Origin: Chitinophagaceae bacterium
GTDB lineage: Bacteria > Bacteroidota > Bacteroidia > Chitinophagales > Chitinophagaceae
Reading direction: 5' to 3'
DNA length: 64,000 bases
Assembly (NCBI GenBank): GCA_016786885.1
Contig: JAEUVO010000082.1
Span: forward strand, 1 to 64,000
Made by a program: the position numbers and the translations under genes. The notes beneath the pieces were generated by a model. It made no database searches and was not told where the DNA came from. It saw nothing but the letters and a program-made list of their open reading frames with translations. This document shows, piece after piece, positions 52,150 to 61,601 of the stretch. Position 1 is the first letter of the stretch; the number at the start of each line of letters is the position of its first letter.

Positions 52150-53564
52150 TGCAATCGGGAAAACAAATATCATTAGGATGGTATGTGGTGATTGATTACC
52201 TGACTGCTGTAACAGCCTGGCTTTTGTTTTATTTCTGGCGCAGCTGGATGTTGAATGATACCGGAGCCTATCCCATCAGTTATACATCATGGACTTATAT
52301 ACTACTCATTGTTCCTGCAGCATGGCTGATGCTGTATACCATTGCGGGAACGTATAACTATCTCTATAAAAAATCAAGACTGGCGGAATTCACTCTCACT
52401 TTTGTCTGCAGTCTTATCGGCACAATTGCTTTATTTATCGTTTTTGTATTTAACGATTTTGATCCGCAAAAAGGTTATTCTTATTTTTATTATGCCTTTG
52501 CCGTTTTGTTCTGCATTCATTTCCTGCTCACATTTTTTGGCCGCTGGCTTATTTTAAATAAAGTAAAAAGACAGCTATTAGGGGGTAAAGTATTTTTCAA
52601 TACGCTGATGGTTGGTAGCCAGGATAATGCAGTAAGGATTTTCAGGGAAACAGAAAACAACCTGCATGATGGTGGTTATCGTTATACAGGTTTTGTAACC
52701 CCCGACAGTAACGGGAAGAATGGTATCCATAAACTTATTCCCAAACTGGGAACCGTAGATGAAATTGAAAAAATAATTGATACCAATAACATCAAACTGG
52801 TAGTACTCGCATTAGAAAAAACAGAGCAACCACTATTGGAAAATATCATTAACCGGCTGAGCGAGAAAGATGTAGAAGTAAAAATTCAGCCCAATACACT
52901 GGATATACTCTCCGGTTCAGTAAAAACAAGTAATGTAATGGGCGCCGCTCTCATTGATCTGCAGACAGGATTGATGCTGCAATGGGAACAGAATTTTAAA
53001 AAGCTGATTGATGTTGGAGCAGCACTATTTGGCCTTATCCTTTTATTTCCTTTTATGTTATTCATTGCACTGCGGGTAAAACTCTCTTCTAAAGGCTCCA
53101 TATTTTATTCCCAGGAAAGAATTGGTTACAAGGGTAAGCCATTTACTATGTACAAATTCCGTTCGATGGTTAACGATGCTGAAAAAGATGGCCCCGCCCT
53201 TTCTTCTGAAAATGATCCCCGCATTACAAAGTGGGGGAAGGCGATGCGAAAATGGCGGCTGGATGAATTACCCCAACTGTGGAATATTTTACTGGGAGAA
53301 ATGAGCCTCGTAGGCCCAAGACCTGAACGCAGGTATTATATTGACCAGATCATTCCCCGTTATCCTTTTTACAAGTATTTGCTAAAAGTAAAACCAGGAT
53401 TGACAAGTTGGGGTATGGTACAGTTTGGCTACGCTGAGAATGTGGAAGAAATGATTGAAAGAAGCAAGTTCGACCTACTATATATTGAGAATATTTCCCT
53501 GGCACTGGACTTTAAGATCATGATCCATACTATCAGGATCATCTTTAAAGGAAAAGGAAAGTAA
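52149..53564 (+). CDS. Undecaprenyl-phosphate sugar phosphotransferase (WbaP/WcaJ type)
   Basis: 471 aa. Four to five N-terminal membrane helices (about 10-140), a nucleotide-binding-like middle domain (about 145-260: [35 protein letters not shown]) and the C-terminal bacterial sugar transferase domain (about 278-471): a membrane segment, [62 protein letters not shown]. It starts exopolysaccharide or O-antigen chains by transferring a sugar-1-phosphate to undecaprenyl phosphate. Its start overlaps the oxidoreductase stop. No glycan polymerase genes lie adjacent. Confidence 0.93.
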   Translation: MQSGKQISLGWYVVIDYLTAVTAWLLFYFWRSWMLNDTGAYPISYTSWTYILLIVPAAWLMLYTIAGTYNYLYKKSRLAEFTLTFVCSLIGTIALFIVFVFNDFDPQKGYSYFYYAFAVLFCIHFLLTFFGRWLILNKVKRQLLGGKVFFNTLMVGSQDNAVRIFRETENNLHDGGYRYTGFVTPDSNGKNGIHKLIPKLGTVDEIEKIIDTNNIKLVVLALEKTEQPLLENIINRLSEKDVEVKIQPNTLDILSGSVKTSNVMGAALIDLQTGLMLQWEQNFKKLIDVGAALFGLILLFPFMLFIALRVKLSSKGSIFYSQERIGYKGKPFTMYKFRSMVNDAEKDGPALSSENDPRITKWGKAMRKWRLDELPQLWNILLGEMSLVGPRPERRYYIDQIIPRYPFYKYLLKVKPGLTSWGMVQFGYAENVEEMIERSKFDLLYIENISLALDFKIMIHTIRIIFKGKGK

Positions 53565-53589
53565 GGTATAAAGTATCGGGATTAGGGTT

Positions 53590-53597
53590 TATTTTTG
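53590..53597 (+). promoter_or_regulatory. -7 element upstream of M1 peptidase gene (TATTTTTG)
   Basis: TATTTTTG lies 16 bp before the TTG start at 53614 and after the sugar transferase stop; it supports a separate promoter. No TTTG partner is seen at -33. Confidence 0.45.
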
Positions 53598-53613
53598 AGA
53601 AAATACCAATCTC

Positions 53614-56439
53614 TTGAGAAAATTCGTTTTACTCCTGCTCATTATTCAATGCCAGCTTACCAAAGCATTTTCACAATACTGGCAGCAACAAGTCAATTAC
53701 AATATCGATGTTTCTCTGAATGATAAAGAACATACATTAACCGGGTTTGAAAAGATCGAGTATAGTAATAATTCTCCTGACACACTGCGGTTCATCTGGT
53801 TCCATCTTTGGCCAAATGCATACAAAAATGATAAAACTGCTTTCAGCGACCAGTTACTGGAAAACGGGAATACAAAATTTTATTTCTCCGGTAAAGATGA
53901 TAAGGGTTATATCAACAAACTGGACTTTAAAGTAAATAATACAACTGCACAAACTGAAGATCACCAGCAGCATATCGATATTGTAAAATTGATTCTTCCT
54001 GTTCCCCTTGCCCCCGGGCAAAAAATAATCATCACTACCCCTTTTCATGTAAAACTCCCTTATAATTATTCAAGAGGCGGGCATGAAGGCCAGAGTTACC
54101 AGGCCACACAATGGTATCCCAAACCGGCAGTCTATGACAAGAATGGATGGCACCCGATGCCCTATCTTGACCAGGGTGAATTTTACAGCGAATTTGGAAA
54201 CTTTGAAGTAAACATAACTGTCCCCAAAAACTATGTGGTAGCTGCAACCGGTGAATTACAAAATGCAGACGAAAAACAATGGTTAAAATCAAGAGCATCC
54301 TACACATGGGAACCAGTAAATCAAAAAATAAAAACAACCGGAGGCCAGGTTAAAACAACTGTCCAGTTATATCCAGAGTCAGAAAAGGAAATCAAGATCC
54401 TTACTTACAAGCAAAATAATGTACACGATTTTGCCTGGTTTGCCGACAAACGATTTATTGTTGATCATGACAGCTGTAAGCTGAGCTCCGGTAAAACAGT
54501 TGATATTTTCAGTTATTATACCCCTGCACAAAAAGAAACCTGGAAGAGTAGTGTCGTTAATGCAAAAGAAGCTATTCAGCATTATTCTTCCTTGGTAGGG
54601 GAATATCCATATAATGTAGTAAGTGTGGTGCAGGGACCCGCAAGTTTTGGCGGCGGCATGGAATATCCTACTATCGCTATTCTGTCACCAGTTGAAGACA
54701 GCCATTCACTTGATTATATTATCGCACATGAGGTAGGGCACAATTGGTTTTATGGAATACTTAGCAGTAACGAAAGAAAATATCCCTGGATGGATGAAGG
54801 CGTCAATTCTTATTACGAAAGTAAATACCGAAATAAAAAAGATCAACGTTTTACACAACGGACAGAGCAAAATTTTCTGGAAACTTTTATAGTAGAGAAA
54901 AAAGATCAGCCTATTGCTACTGCTTCAGAAGATTTTACTGAAACTAATTATGGTTTGATCGCATATTACAAAGCATCTCAATGGATGACTTACCTGGAAA
55001 AAAAATTAGGTACAGATGTCTTCAATAAAGCCATGCAGGAATATTACAGGCTATGGCAATTCAAACATCCGCAACCTGAAGACCTGAAAAAAGTGCTGGA
55101 AGATGTAAGCGGACAAAATCTTGATTCTGCTTTTGCTATTTTGCAGCAAAAAGGTAATTTACCGGGAAGAGAAAAGGAAGGAATGGGAATTCAAGGACCG
55201 TTGGGTGGTATCAAAGGAATAAATGCTGATAAAAAAACTGCCATTACCCTTTTACCTGCAGTTGGATTTAATAGTTATGATAAACTAATGGCCGGGCTAA
55301 CCATTACCAATCTGCGATTCCCTCCCAATCGTCTTCAATTTTCATTGATACCCATGTATGGTATTGGATCGAAAAATTTTACCGGCATTGGTTTTGTTAA
55401 CTACAGCGCCTATCCAAAAGGGATTTTCAGAAAAATTGATTTTGGTGTCAGTGGTTCCACTTTTACTATAGATCGATTTAAAGACACCGACAACAATAAG
55501 ACCTTCCTGAACTTTAGTAAGATAGTGCCGGGGATCAGGTTGACGCTAAAAGAAAAAACGCCAAGGAGCCAGTTTAACCGTTTTATACAGTTCAAATCAT
55601 TTCTGTTCAATGAAGATGCTCTTCGGTTTTATCGTGACACTGCTATTACAGGAATTGATACTGTCATTTCAACAAAATACAGGACAATAAGTGAAAACAG
55701 AACACTAAACCAGCTGCAAATAGTTATTGAAAATAACCGTGCTTTGTATCCTTACCGGGGTGAACTGAAAGTGGAACAGGGGAAGGATTTTATCCGTACT
55801 GCTTTTACCGGCAAGTATTTCTTTAACTATTCCAAAGGAGGTGGATTAAATGTCCGGTTGTTTGCAGGAAAATTCTTTTACAGCGGCTCCAAAACAATCT
55901 CTAAACAATTTGCTACAGACCGCTATCACCTGAATATGACAGGAGCCAATGGATACGAAGATTATACTTACAGCGACTATTTTATTGGCCGTAATGAATT
56001 TGAAGGCATATACAGTCAACAAATAATGGAACGGGATGGAGCTTTCAAAGTACGAACAGACCTGCTGGCAGAAAAAGTAGGCAGAACCGATGACTGGCTG
56101 GTGGCAGCAAATTTCAGTACTACTATCCCTTCATCTGTAAATCCATTAACCCTGTTACCGGTGAAAATACCCCTGAAACTATTCTTCGACATTGGCACCT
56201 ATGCAGAAGCATGGAAACAAAATGCAGAGGTCGATCGTTTTTTATTTGATGCAGGTCTGCACATTCCTTTACTTAAAGAAACAGTAAATATTTACATACC
56301 ACTCATATACAGCAGTGTTTACAGGGATTATATTCAATCTACTATCGAAAAAAGAGGAAGGTTCTGGAAGAAAATTTCTTTCTCCATCGATATTTCTAAT
56401 TTCAGTTTCAGAAAATTTGACCGCAACCTTGACTTCTAA
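53614..56439 (+). CDS. M1 family zinc metallopeptidase
   Basis: 941 aa. The start is TTG (53614), giving signal peptide MRKFVLLLLIIQCQLTKAFS; no ATG fits. The N-terminal beta domain (VNYNIDVSLNDKEHTLTGFE) is typical of M1 peptidases. The zinc site HEVGHNWF (His372, Glu373, His376) with the later Glu in MDEGVNSYYE is intact, and GGGMEYPTIAIL is the substrate-binding GxMEN-like segment. A long C-terminal region (about 550-941) of repeated beta strands looks like a barrel or sandwich extension and is not part of a standard M1 enzyme. The next gene overlaps it by one base (TAATG). Confidence 0.9.
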   Translation: MRKFVLLLLIIQCQLTKAFSQYWQQQVNYNIDVSLNDKEHTLTGFEKIEYSNNSPDTLRFIWFHLWPNAYKNDKTAFSDQLLENGNTKFYFSGKDDKGYINKLDFKVNNTTAQTEDHQQHIDIVKLILPVPLAPGQKIIITTPFHVKLPYNYSRGGHEGQSYQATQWYPKPAVYDKNGWHPMPYLDQGEFYSEFGNFEVNITVPKNYVVAATGELQNADEKQWLKSRASYTWEPVNQKIKTTGGQVKTTVQLYPESEKEIKILTYKQNNVHDFAWFADKRFIVDHDSCKLSSGKTVDIFSYYTPAQKETWKSSVVNAKEAIQHYSSLVGEYPYNVVSVVQGPASFGGGMEYPTIAILSPVEDSHSLDYIIAHEVGHNWFYGILSSNERKYPWMDEGVNSYYESKYRNKKDQRFTQRTEQNFLETFIVEKKDQPIATASEDFTETNYGLIAYYKASQWMTYLEKKLGTDVFNKAMQEYYRLWQFKHPQPEDLKKVLEDVSGQNLDSAFAILQQKGNLPGREKEGMGIQGPLGGIKGINADKKTAITLLPAVGFNSYDKLMAGLTITNLRFPPNRLQFSLIPMYGIGSKNFTGIGFVNYSAYPKGIFRKIDFGVSGSTFTIDRFKDTDNNKTFLNFSKIVPGIRLTLKEKTPRSQFNRFIQFKSFLFNEDALRFYRDTAITGIDTVISTKYRTISENRTLNQLQIVIENNRALYPYRGELKVEQGKDFIRTAFTGKYFFNYSKGGGLNVRLFAGKFFYSGSKTISKQFATDRYHLNMTGANGYEDYTYSDYFIGRNEFEGIYSQQIMERDGAFKVRTDLLAEKVGRTDDWLVAANFSTTIPSSVNPLTLLPVKIPLKLFFDIGTYAEAWKQNAEVDRFLFDAGLHIPLLKETVNIYIPLIYSSVYRDYIQSTIEKRGRFWKKISFSIDISNFSFRKFDRNLDF

Positions 56440-57359
56440 TGGGTGATAAACTCGATATACAATACCTTACCCGGCGACAGATCGACAAGCAGAAATGGGA
56501 TGCCTGCATAGATAAAGCTGACAACGGGCTGATCTATGCATATTCTTTTTACCTGGACTGCATGGCAGCGCAATGGGATGGCCTCATTTTAAATGACTAT
56601 GAAGCGGTGATGCCGCTTACCTGGAACAGGAAATACGGCATTAATTATCTGCATCAACCCTTTTTAACTGCACAACTGGGAGTATTCGGTAACAAAATCT
56701 CTGAACGACAGGTGGGGGATTTTATTCAATCAATTCCTTTTTCATTCAGATACATTGACATATCACTGAACAGCGGAAATATTTCAGGAGCTCCTACCGG
56801 TTTCTCCATTCACAGAAGTAATTATGTGCTCAGGCTAAATAAATCTTACGAAGACATTTATCAAAACTACCGGGATAATATCAAAAGGAATATCCGTAAA
56901 GCGGTACAGGCCGGATGTGCTGTTCAGAAAGATTTTGACGTGGAGAAGGTAATTGAACTGGCTATTCAGCAAATGCAGGATCATGATAAAGACGCAGCCG
57001 ATAATGTAAACAGGTTTCGTAAGCTGTATCACTACCTACATGATAAACAAATGGCTGTTACCTATGGTATTTCATTGAATAATGAATTGCTGGCATCCTG
57101 TGTATTCTTCTTTTCACATAACAGGGCATATTATATATTGGTTGGCAATCATCCCAACGGAAAAACAATCGGCGCCTCACATGCTTTGATTGACGCCTTT
57201 ATTAAAGACCATGCAGGGAAAAATATGTTACTTGATTTTGAAGGTTCGGATATCCGGAACCTGGCATTTTTCTACAGTAGTTTTGGAGCTTCTCATGAAG
57301 TATATCCGGCAGTAAAAGTCAACCGGCTGCCATTTTACCTGAAATGGATGAAGAGATAA
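56439..57359 (+). CDS. GNAT-fold (FemAB/CelD-like) acyl- or aminoacyl-transferase
   Basis: 306 aa. Two GNAT-like halves are suggested by DADNGLIYAYSFYLDC-like and NYRDNIKRNIRKAVQAGCAV, then ISLNNELLASCVFFFSHNRA and PNGKTIGASHALIDAFIKDH. The RDNIKRNIRKA segment matches the family helix that precedes the second half. These proteins are related to FemAB and may modify peptidoglycan or surface polysaccharide. Its ATG overlaps the M1 stop, so it is translationally coupled to that peptidase. Substrate unknown. Confidence 0.75.
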   Translation: MGDKLDIQYLTRRQIDKQKWDACIDKADNGLIYAYSFYLDCMAAQWDGLILNDYEAVMPLTWNRKYGINYLHQPFLTAQLGVFGNKISERQVGDFIQSIPFSFRYIDISLNSGNISGAPTGFSIHRSNYVLRLNKSYEDIYQNYRDNIKRNIRKAVQAGCAVQKDFDVEKVIELAIQQMQDHDKDAADNVNRFRKLYHYLHDKQMAVTYGISLNNELLASCVFFFSHNRAYYILVGNHPNGKTIGASHALIDAFIKDHAGKNMLLDFEGSDIRNLAFFYSSFGASHEVYPAVKVNRLPFYLKWMKR

Positions 57360-57373
57360 ACATCGTTCTTACC

Positions 57374-58045
57374 TTACCTTCTTCCGTCAATTATTCTTTC
57401 TGCAATAAGAAGGTCAACAGGCCGTGTAATTTTTATATTGTTCTCCTCTCCTTCTATTAGGGAAACTTTCATACCATAAGATTCAGCTACGGTTGCCTCG
57501 TCTGTGAATTTGTCCTTATAATCGATCTGAAACGCCGGTACGATTATTTTACTGTGAAAAGTTTGCGGGGTCTGAATCAGCATAACCTTATTCCTGTCAA
57601 AAGCAGTGTTACCTTCCTCAGTTATTAAACGAATACTATCCTTTGAAACCACAGCAGGGATGGCAGTTCCGGTTTCTACGGCCAGCTGATAACAGCGATA
57701 GATCAGGTCCTTTGTTAGCAGGCACCTCACTCCGTCATGCACAAAAACAATTGATTCACCTTCCACTAATCCCAGTCCATTTTTTACGGATTGAAATCTT
57801 GTATCACCTCCTGCTGTAATTTTTATCCTGTCCTTATCAAAATAAGCATCGATTATTTCTTGCCCCATATCAGTATAATCAACTGGCAAAACAAGGATAA
57901 TTTGTAAGTCTGTATAAGCTTCCAGGAAAACCTTCAATGTATAATAAAGTACCGGCTTATCTTTCAGCAGCATGAATTGCTTTGGGGTATTGCCTCCCAT
58001 TCTTACCCCGGCACCTCCGGCTACTATAATTGCATACTTTTTCAT
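57374..58045 (-). CDS. ispD: 2-C-methyl-D-erythritol 4-phosphate cytidylyltransferase
   Basis: 223 aa; step three of the MEP isoprenoid pathway. Motifs: AIIVAGGAGVRMGGNTPKQF (CTP-binding), LKDKPVLYYTLKVF, FVHDGVRCLLTKD (HDGVR in place of the usual HDAVR), IQTPQTFHSKII, DEATVAESYG and NNIKITRPVDLLIAE. Length is normal. Convergent with the GNAT gene; monocistronic in appearance. Confidence 0.95.
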   Translation of the reverse strand: MKKYAIIVAGGAGVRMGGNTPKQFMLLKDKPVLYYTLKVFLEAYTDLQIILVLPVDYTDMGQEIIDAYFDKDRIKITAGGDTRFQSVKNGLGLVEGESIVFVHDGVRCLLTKDLIYRCYQLAVETGTAIPAVVSKDSIRLITEEGNTAFDRNKVMLIQTPQTFHSKIIVPAFQIDYKDKFTDEATVAESYGMKVSLIEGEENNIKITRPVDLLIAERIIDGRR

Positions 58046-58075
58046 AGGTCAAATGTAACTGTAATGAACTAAGAA

Positions 58076-59029
58076 TTATTTATAGATCGAAACTTCATTC
58101 CTTCCGTCACTGCATTTCATCCCCCTGTACATTCCTTCACTGTTAAAAATCATAGCCACATTTCCTTTTGCATCCACACCAATCATTCCCCCCTCTCCAT
58201 CTATCTTCAATAATTTATCATGCACAACTATATGCATCGCCTCATGCAATGAAAGTCCTTTATATTCCATCAGGCAACTCACATCATAAGCTGTTACTGC
58301 CCGGATAAAAGGTTCTCCATGCCCGGTGCAACTGATAGCACAGGTTCTATTATTGGCATAAGTGCCTGCACCAATTATAGGGCTGTCACCCACCCTACCC
58401 CATTTTTTGTTGGTCATTCCACCGGTACTGGTTGCTGCTGCAATATTTCCATTCTTGTCCAATGCTACTGCTCCAACTGTACCAAATTTTTTGTCTGCCT
58501 GACCGGCAGGCATGTCTTTCACTGAAACATTATGATCTAATGCTGCCTCATCAGTTCCCTGCAGTTGTTTCCATTGATCATATCTGAATGATGAAAAGAA
58601 ATAATCATCTTTCTCCGTTTTAATTGCCTGCGAAAGTGCAAAGTCATAAGCCCCCTGCCCGTTCAGCATTACATGCTGACTTTTCGTCATTACAGCATAA
58701 GCCAGTTCCACCGGGTTCTTTATATTTCTCACTGCTGATACAGCACCTGCCATCAACGTTTCACCATCCATAATAGAAGCATCCATCTCCTGGCTTCCAT
58801 CTGCAGCAAATACAGAACCTCTCCCTGCATTGAACAGGATGCAATCTTCCAGCGATGTTACAGCCGCTTTTACGGCATCCACCGATGAAATACCTTTCTC
58901 CAGCAAAGCATACCCGGCTATTAATGCCTGCTCCAATGCATCTGTATATGCCTTCTCAAGGTCAGCTGTCATATCAGATCGCAGAATAGTTCCTGCACCG
59001 CCGTGTATTGCAATTGTAAAATCAGACAT
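58076..59029 (-). CDS. Isoaspartyl peptidase / plant-type L-asparaginase
   Basis: 317 aa Ntn-hydrolase that cleaves isoaspartyl dipeptides and asparagine. AIHGGAGTILRSDM, NAGRGSVFAADG and MDASIMDGETLMAG are large-subunit motifs. The autoprocessing Thr184 begins the small subunit in FGTVGAVALD, followed by TSTGGMTNKKWGRVGDSPII and GAGTYANN. No signal peptide is seen, so it is probably cytoplasmic. It follows the reverse-strand ispD locus and is divergent from the DUF6498 gene. Confidence 0.93.
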   Translation of the reverse strand: MSDFTIAIHGGAGTILRSDMTADLEKAYTDALEQALIAGYALLEKGISSVDAVKAAVTSLEDCILFNAGRGSVFAADGSQEMDASIMDGETLMAGAVSAVRNIKNPVELAYAVMTKSQHVMLNGQGAYDFALSQAIKTEKDDYFFSSFRYDQWKQLQGTDEAALDHNVSVKDMPAGQADKKFGTVGAVALDKNGNIAAATSTGGMTNKKWGRVGDSPIIGAGTYANNRTCAISCTGHGEPFIRAVTAYDVSCLMEYKGLSLHEAMHIVVHDKLLKIDGEGGMIGVDAKGNVAMIFNSEGMYRGMKCSDGRNEVSIYK

Positions 59030-59093
59030 AGGGGTAAGAGGGTATTTAATAACAAACGAAATTAGGTATTTTGTACCCGAAATCTAAAGACAG

Positions 59094-59768
59094 ATGTTCA
59101 GAAAAAAGCTATCAGGTTCCGATTTACTATTGATCGCAGCAAATCTTTTTCCTGTTTTTGGCGTATGGTTCCTGGGGTGGAATGCCACAGAAGCGTTTAT
59201 CGTTTATGCGCTGGAAACGCTGATCGTTGGAATCCTTACTGTCGTAAAATTGTTAATCGCCACTTTTGCACGGGGAAAGGATGACTGGTATGCTAATGGC
59301 AGCAGCTCAAGGCAAAGTGGCCTGTTTTTTATTTTCTTCTTTGTACTTCATTTTGGGATTTTTGCAGCCGTTCAAACCACTATCTTCTCACAAGCAGCAG
59401 GCATTACTCCGGCTAATAGTGGTGCAATGCATTTCTTTTTCAAGTGGTATACTTATATCAATAATGAAATCGGGTATATGCTTAGTGCATTTATTGTGAG
59501 CTATATCGCAAGGAGTTTCATACCGTTCATACTTAATGGAGATTACAAAAGGATGTCGATGATGGTAATCATGTTCCAGCCTTACGGACGAATTTTTATC
59601 CAGCAATTCACCGTTATCCTGGGCAGTATGTTTCTTAGCCTTGGTATAGACAAAGCATTCATACTCATCTTTGCATTGATAAAGACTGCCTTTGAATTAT
59701 TTATTGATTATGACAGTTTGTTGAGAAAAGCTGAGGAAAATATCAAAAAAAAATCATTCAAGGAGTAG
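59094..59768 (+). CDS. DUF6498 membrane protein
   Basis: 224 aa with about five predicted membrane helices (DLLLIAANLFPVFGVWFLGW; AFIVYALETLIVGILTVVKL; SGLFFIFFFVLHFGIFAAVQ; IGYMLSAFIVSYIARSFIPF; ILGSMFLSLGIDKAFILIFA). The FLGWNATEAFIVYALETLIV segment is typical of the DUF6498 family, of unknown function. Its last 15 bp overlap the 3' end of the convergent kinase gene. Confidence 0.8.
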   Translation: MFRKKLSGSDLLLIAANLFPVFGVWFLGWNATEAFIVYALETLIVGILTVVKLLIATFARGKDDWYANGSSSRQSGLFFIFFFVLHFGIFAAVQTTIFSQAAGITPANSGAMHFFFKWYTYINNEIGYMLSAFIVSYIARSFIPFILNGDYKRMSMMVIMFQPYGRIFIQQFTVILGSMFLSLGIDKAFILIFALIKTAFELFIDYDSLLRKAEENIKKKSFKE

Positions 59769-60743
59769 CTCACACTCTCTAAGTAATTTTTCCTTATTGA
59801 TAGCCACAGTGCCTACTTCTTCACAAACCAATCCACCTGCAATATTAGCTATACCGGCCATCAGTTTTACATTTTTGGTTGCCGCATAAACCAATGAAGC
59901 AACTGCAACTACAGTATCACCCGCCCCGGATACGTCGGCAATGTTCCGAATATGAGAAGGTATGATGAAGCCATGATTCTCTTCCTGGCAGAATACTCCT
60001 TTTTCAGAAAGTGTGATAAAGGAAATTTTATGCGATAACTTCTTTGAAAGTTCCCGGTGTATATTTTGCAGTGCCGGTTCATTTACTTCGTCGGCTATAA
60101 GATTCAATCCTTCCTTTACTTCTTTAAGGTTTGGTTTAAAAATATCGACTCCTTTATAAGAGAAAAAATTCTTTCGTTTCGGGTCAACTGCAGTAACAAT
60201 TCCGTTTTGCTTGCACAATTCAATGATCTTACTGATTACATTTTCTGTCAGTACTCCCTTATTATAATCCTCAAAAATGATGGCATCAGGTTGCTCAGAC
60301 CTGATATACGCTGCTGTTTTTTCTAGTAAGGCCATTTCTTCTGCGACATCCAGGTCACGGGTTACTTCTGCATCTAACCTCATCATTTGCTGGCTCCGGC
60401 TTATGATACGGGTCTTATTAGTTGTGATCCTTGTCTTGCTGGAAATGATGTAAGAAGTATCTATTTTATTATCCTGAAGAAGCTGTTTTAAAATAATAGC
60501 ATCATCATCATCACCTGTAACAGATAACAAGGTCACTGTTGCATTTAATGACCTGCAATTAAGCGCTACATTTCCCGCTCCGCCAATCCTGTATTCTTTA
60601 TTCTGAACTGTAACGACCGGCACGGGTGCTTCCGGAGAAATTCGTTCCACCTTACCCCACATGTAGGTATCCAGCATTACATCGCCAATTACCCCGATCT
60701 TAACAGCAGAAAATGAGTCGAAAAGTTTCTTAAAATCTTCCAT
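59754..60743 (-). CDS. rfaE1: D-glycero-beta-D-manno-heptose-7-phosphate kinase (HldE/RfaE domain I)
   Basis: 329 aa from ATG 60743 (MEDFKKLFDSF); the frame is open to 60788. PfkB-type sugar kinase of LPS heptose synthesis: IGVIGDVMLDTYMWGKVERI, RIGGAGNVALNCRSLNA, DAIIFEDYNKGVLTENVI, FKPNLKEVKEGL and the anion-hole DVSGAGDTVVAVASLVYAAT. Only the kinase domain is present; the adenylyltransferase domain of bifunctional HldE is missing, so RfaE domain II must be elsewhere. The end overlaps the DUF6498 gene. Confidence 0.92.
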   Translation of the reverse strand: MEDFKKLFDSFSAVKIGVIGDVMLDTYMWGKVERISPEAPVPVVTVQNKEYRIGGAGNVALNCRSLNATVTLLSVTGDDDDAIILKQLLQDNKIDTSYIISSKTRITTNKTRIISRSQQMMRLDAEVTRDLDVAEEMALLEKTAAYIRSEQPDAIIFEDYNKGVLTENVISKIIELCKQNGIVTAVDPKRKNFFSYKGVDIFKPNLKEVKEGLNLIADEVNEPALQNIHRELSKKLSHKISFITLSEKGVFCQEENHGFIIPSHIRNIADVSGAGDTVVAVASLVYAATKNVKLMAGIANIAGGLVCEEVGTVAINKEKLLRECELLLE

Positions 60744-60793
60744 ACCCCAAAATAAGGCAATATTTTGTTTGCACAGAAGGGGCAGCAAATAAA

Positions 60794-60817
60794 AAAGCCC
60801 TGTTGTCGCAGGGCTTT
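60794..60817 (-). terminator. Terminator downstream of OmpH/Skp gene
   Basis: AAAGCCCTG (60794-60802) and CAGGGCTTT (60809-60817) form a perfect 9-bp stem with a 6-nt loop, followed on the minus strand by a T-run (the forward A-run at 60791-60793 and before). It closes the gene ending at 60834. Confidence 0.85.
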
Positions 60818-60833
60818 CAGAATGTATTGCTAC

Positions 60834-61451
60834 CTAGTTTTTTTTATTCTTATACATATCATTCAGCCCTTTCACCACATCCGAAGTAATATTGAAGGCT
60901 GTGTCCTTGTAGTAAAATAATCCCTGCTCGTAGGCCACGATATAGGAGAAGTCCTTAGTCTTATTATATTCATTGAGGAAACTCTCAATTTTAGTTTTTA
61001 TTTCATTCTGCCTTCTCATTACAAAATCACTGTACTCAGAATCTAAAGTTTGTTTTCGGTTTTTCATCTGGTCGTCCAGGTTTTTTATCTCCCGGCCTGC
61101 GTTTTCGGATTGCTCTTCGGTCATGTTTCCTGAATTAGCCTGCTGCTGAAAATAATTATACTTCTGCTGTAAATTCTTAGAAAGCCTCTCCATTTCACTA
61201 TTTATCGCATCCTCTCTTTTGAGCATTTCAGCCTTCAGGTCCTTCACCATATCAAAGTTGGCAGCTAAAGAATCCATCTCAAAATAGGCGATCTTGAAAC
61301 TACCATTTTTGGTGTTAGCTTCATTACCTCTCTCCTTAGGCTTTCCATTCTTATCACTTTTCTGCCCTGCAAAATGTGTAAACAGTAGATACCCTGCTAC
61401 AAGGGTCAACAGCACATTCCAGATAAGTAAACCATTTTTCATCAAATTCAT
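60834..61451 (-). CDS. OmpH/Skp family protein
   Basis: 205 aa. A hydrophobic N-terminal segment (NGLLIWNVLLTLVAGYLLF) may be an uncleaved anchor. A Lys/Gly/Asn-rich spacer precedes the OmpH domain: FKIAYFEMDSLAANFDMVKD, then a long coiled coil (about 75-155: LKREDAINSEMERLSKNLQQ, KQTLDSEYSDFVMRRQNEIK). Skp-like proteins are periplasmic chaperones for outer-membrane proteins; the anchored form here is a lineage variant. The ATG at 61442 is an alternative start. Confidence 0.85.
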   Translation of the reverse strand: MNLMKNGLLIWNVLLTLVAGYLLFTHFAGQKSDKNGKPKERGNEANTKNGSFKIAYFEMDSLAANFDMVKDLKAEMLKREDAINSEMERLSKNLQQKYNYFQQQANSGNMTEEQSENAGREIKNLDDQMKNRKQTLDSEYSDFVMRRQNEIKTKIESFLNEYNKTKDFSYIVAYEQGLFYYKDTAFNITSDVVKGLNDMYKNKKN

Positions 61452-61537
61452 TTTTACAAAATAACTACGAATTGGCGGGCAAATATAAGGAATCAGTTAC
61501 TTTATGAAAGCCTTAACAGGCCTTAATCCGAATAAAA

Positions 61538-61562
61538 AAGGAGTAAGAAAATCTTACTCCTT
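61538..61562 (-). terminator. Terminator downstream of rpoC
   Basis: AAGGAGTAAGA (61538-61548), a 3-nt loop and TCTTACTCCTT (61552-61562) form a perfect 11-bp stem followed on the minus strand by TTTTTATTCGG. It marks the end of the rpoBC operon. Confidence 0.9.
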
Positions 61563-61601
61563 ATATCCATTTAATCTCACAGATTTAAGCTTGTGATATT
61601 A

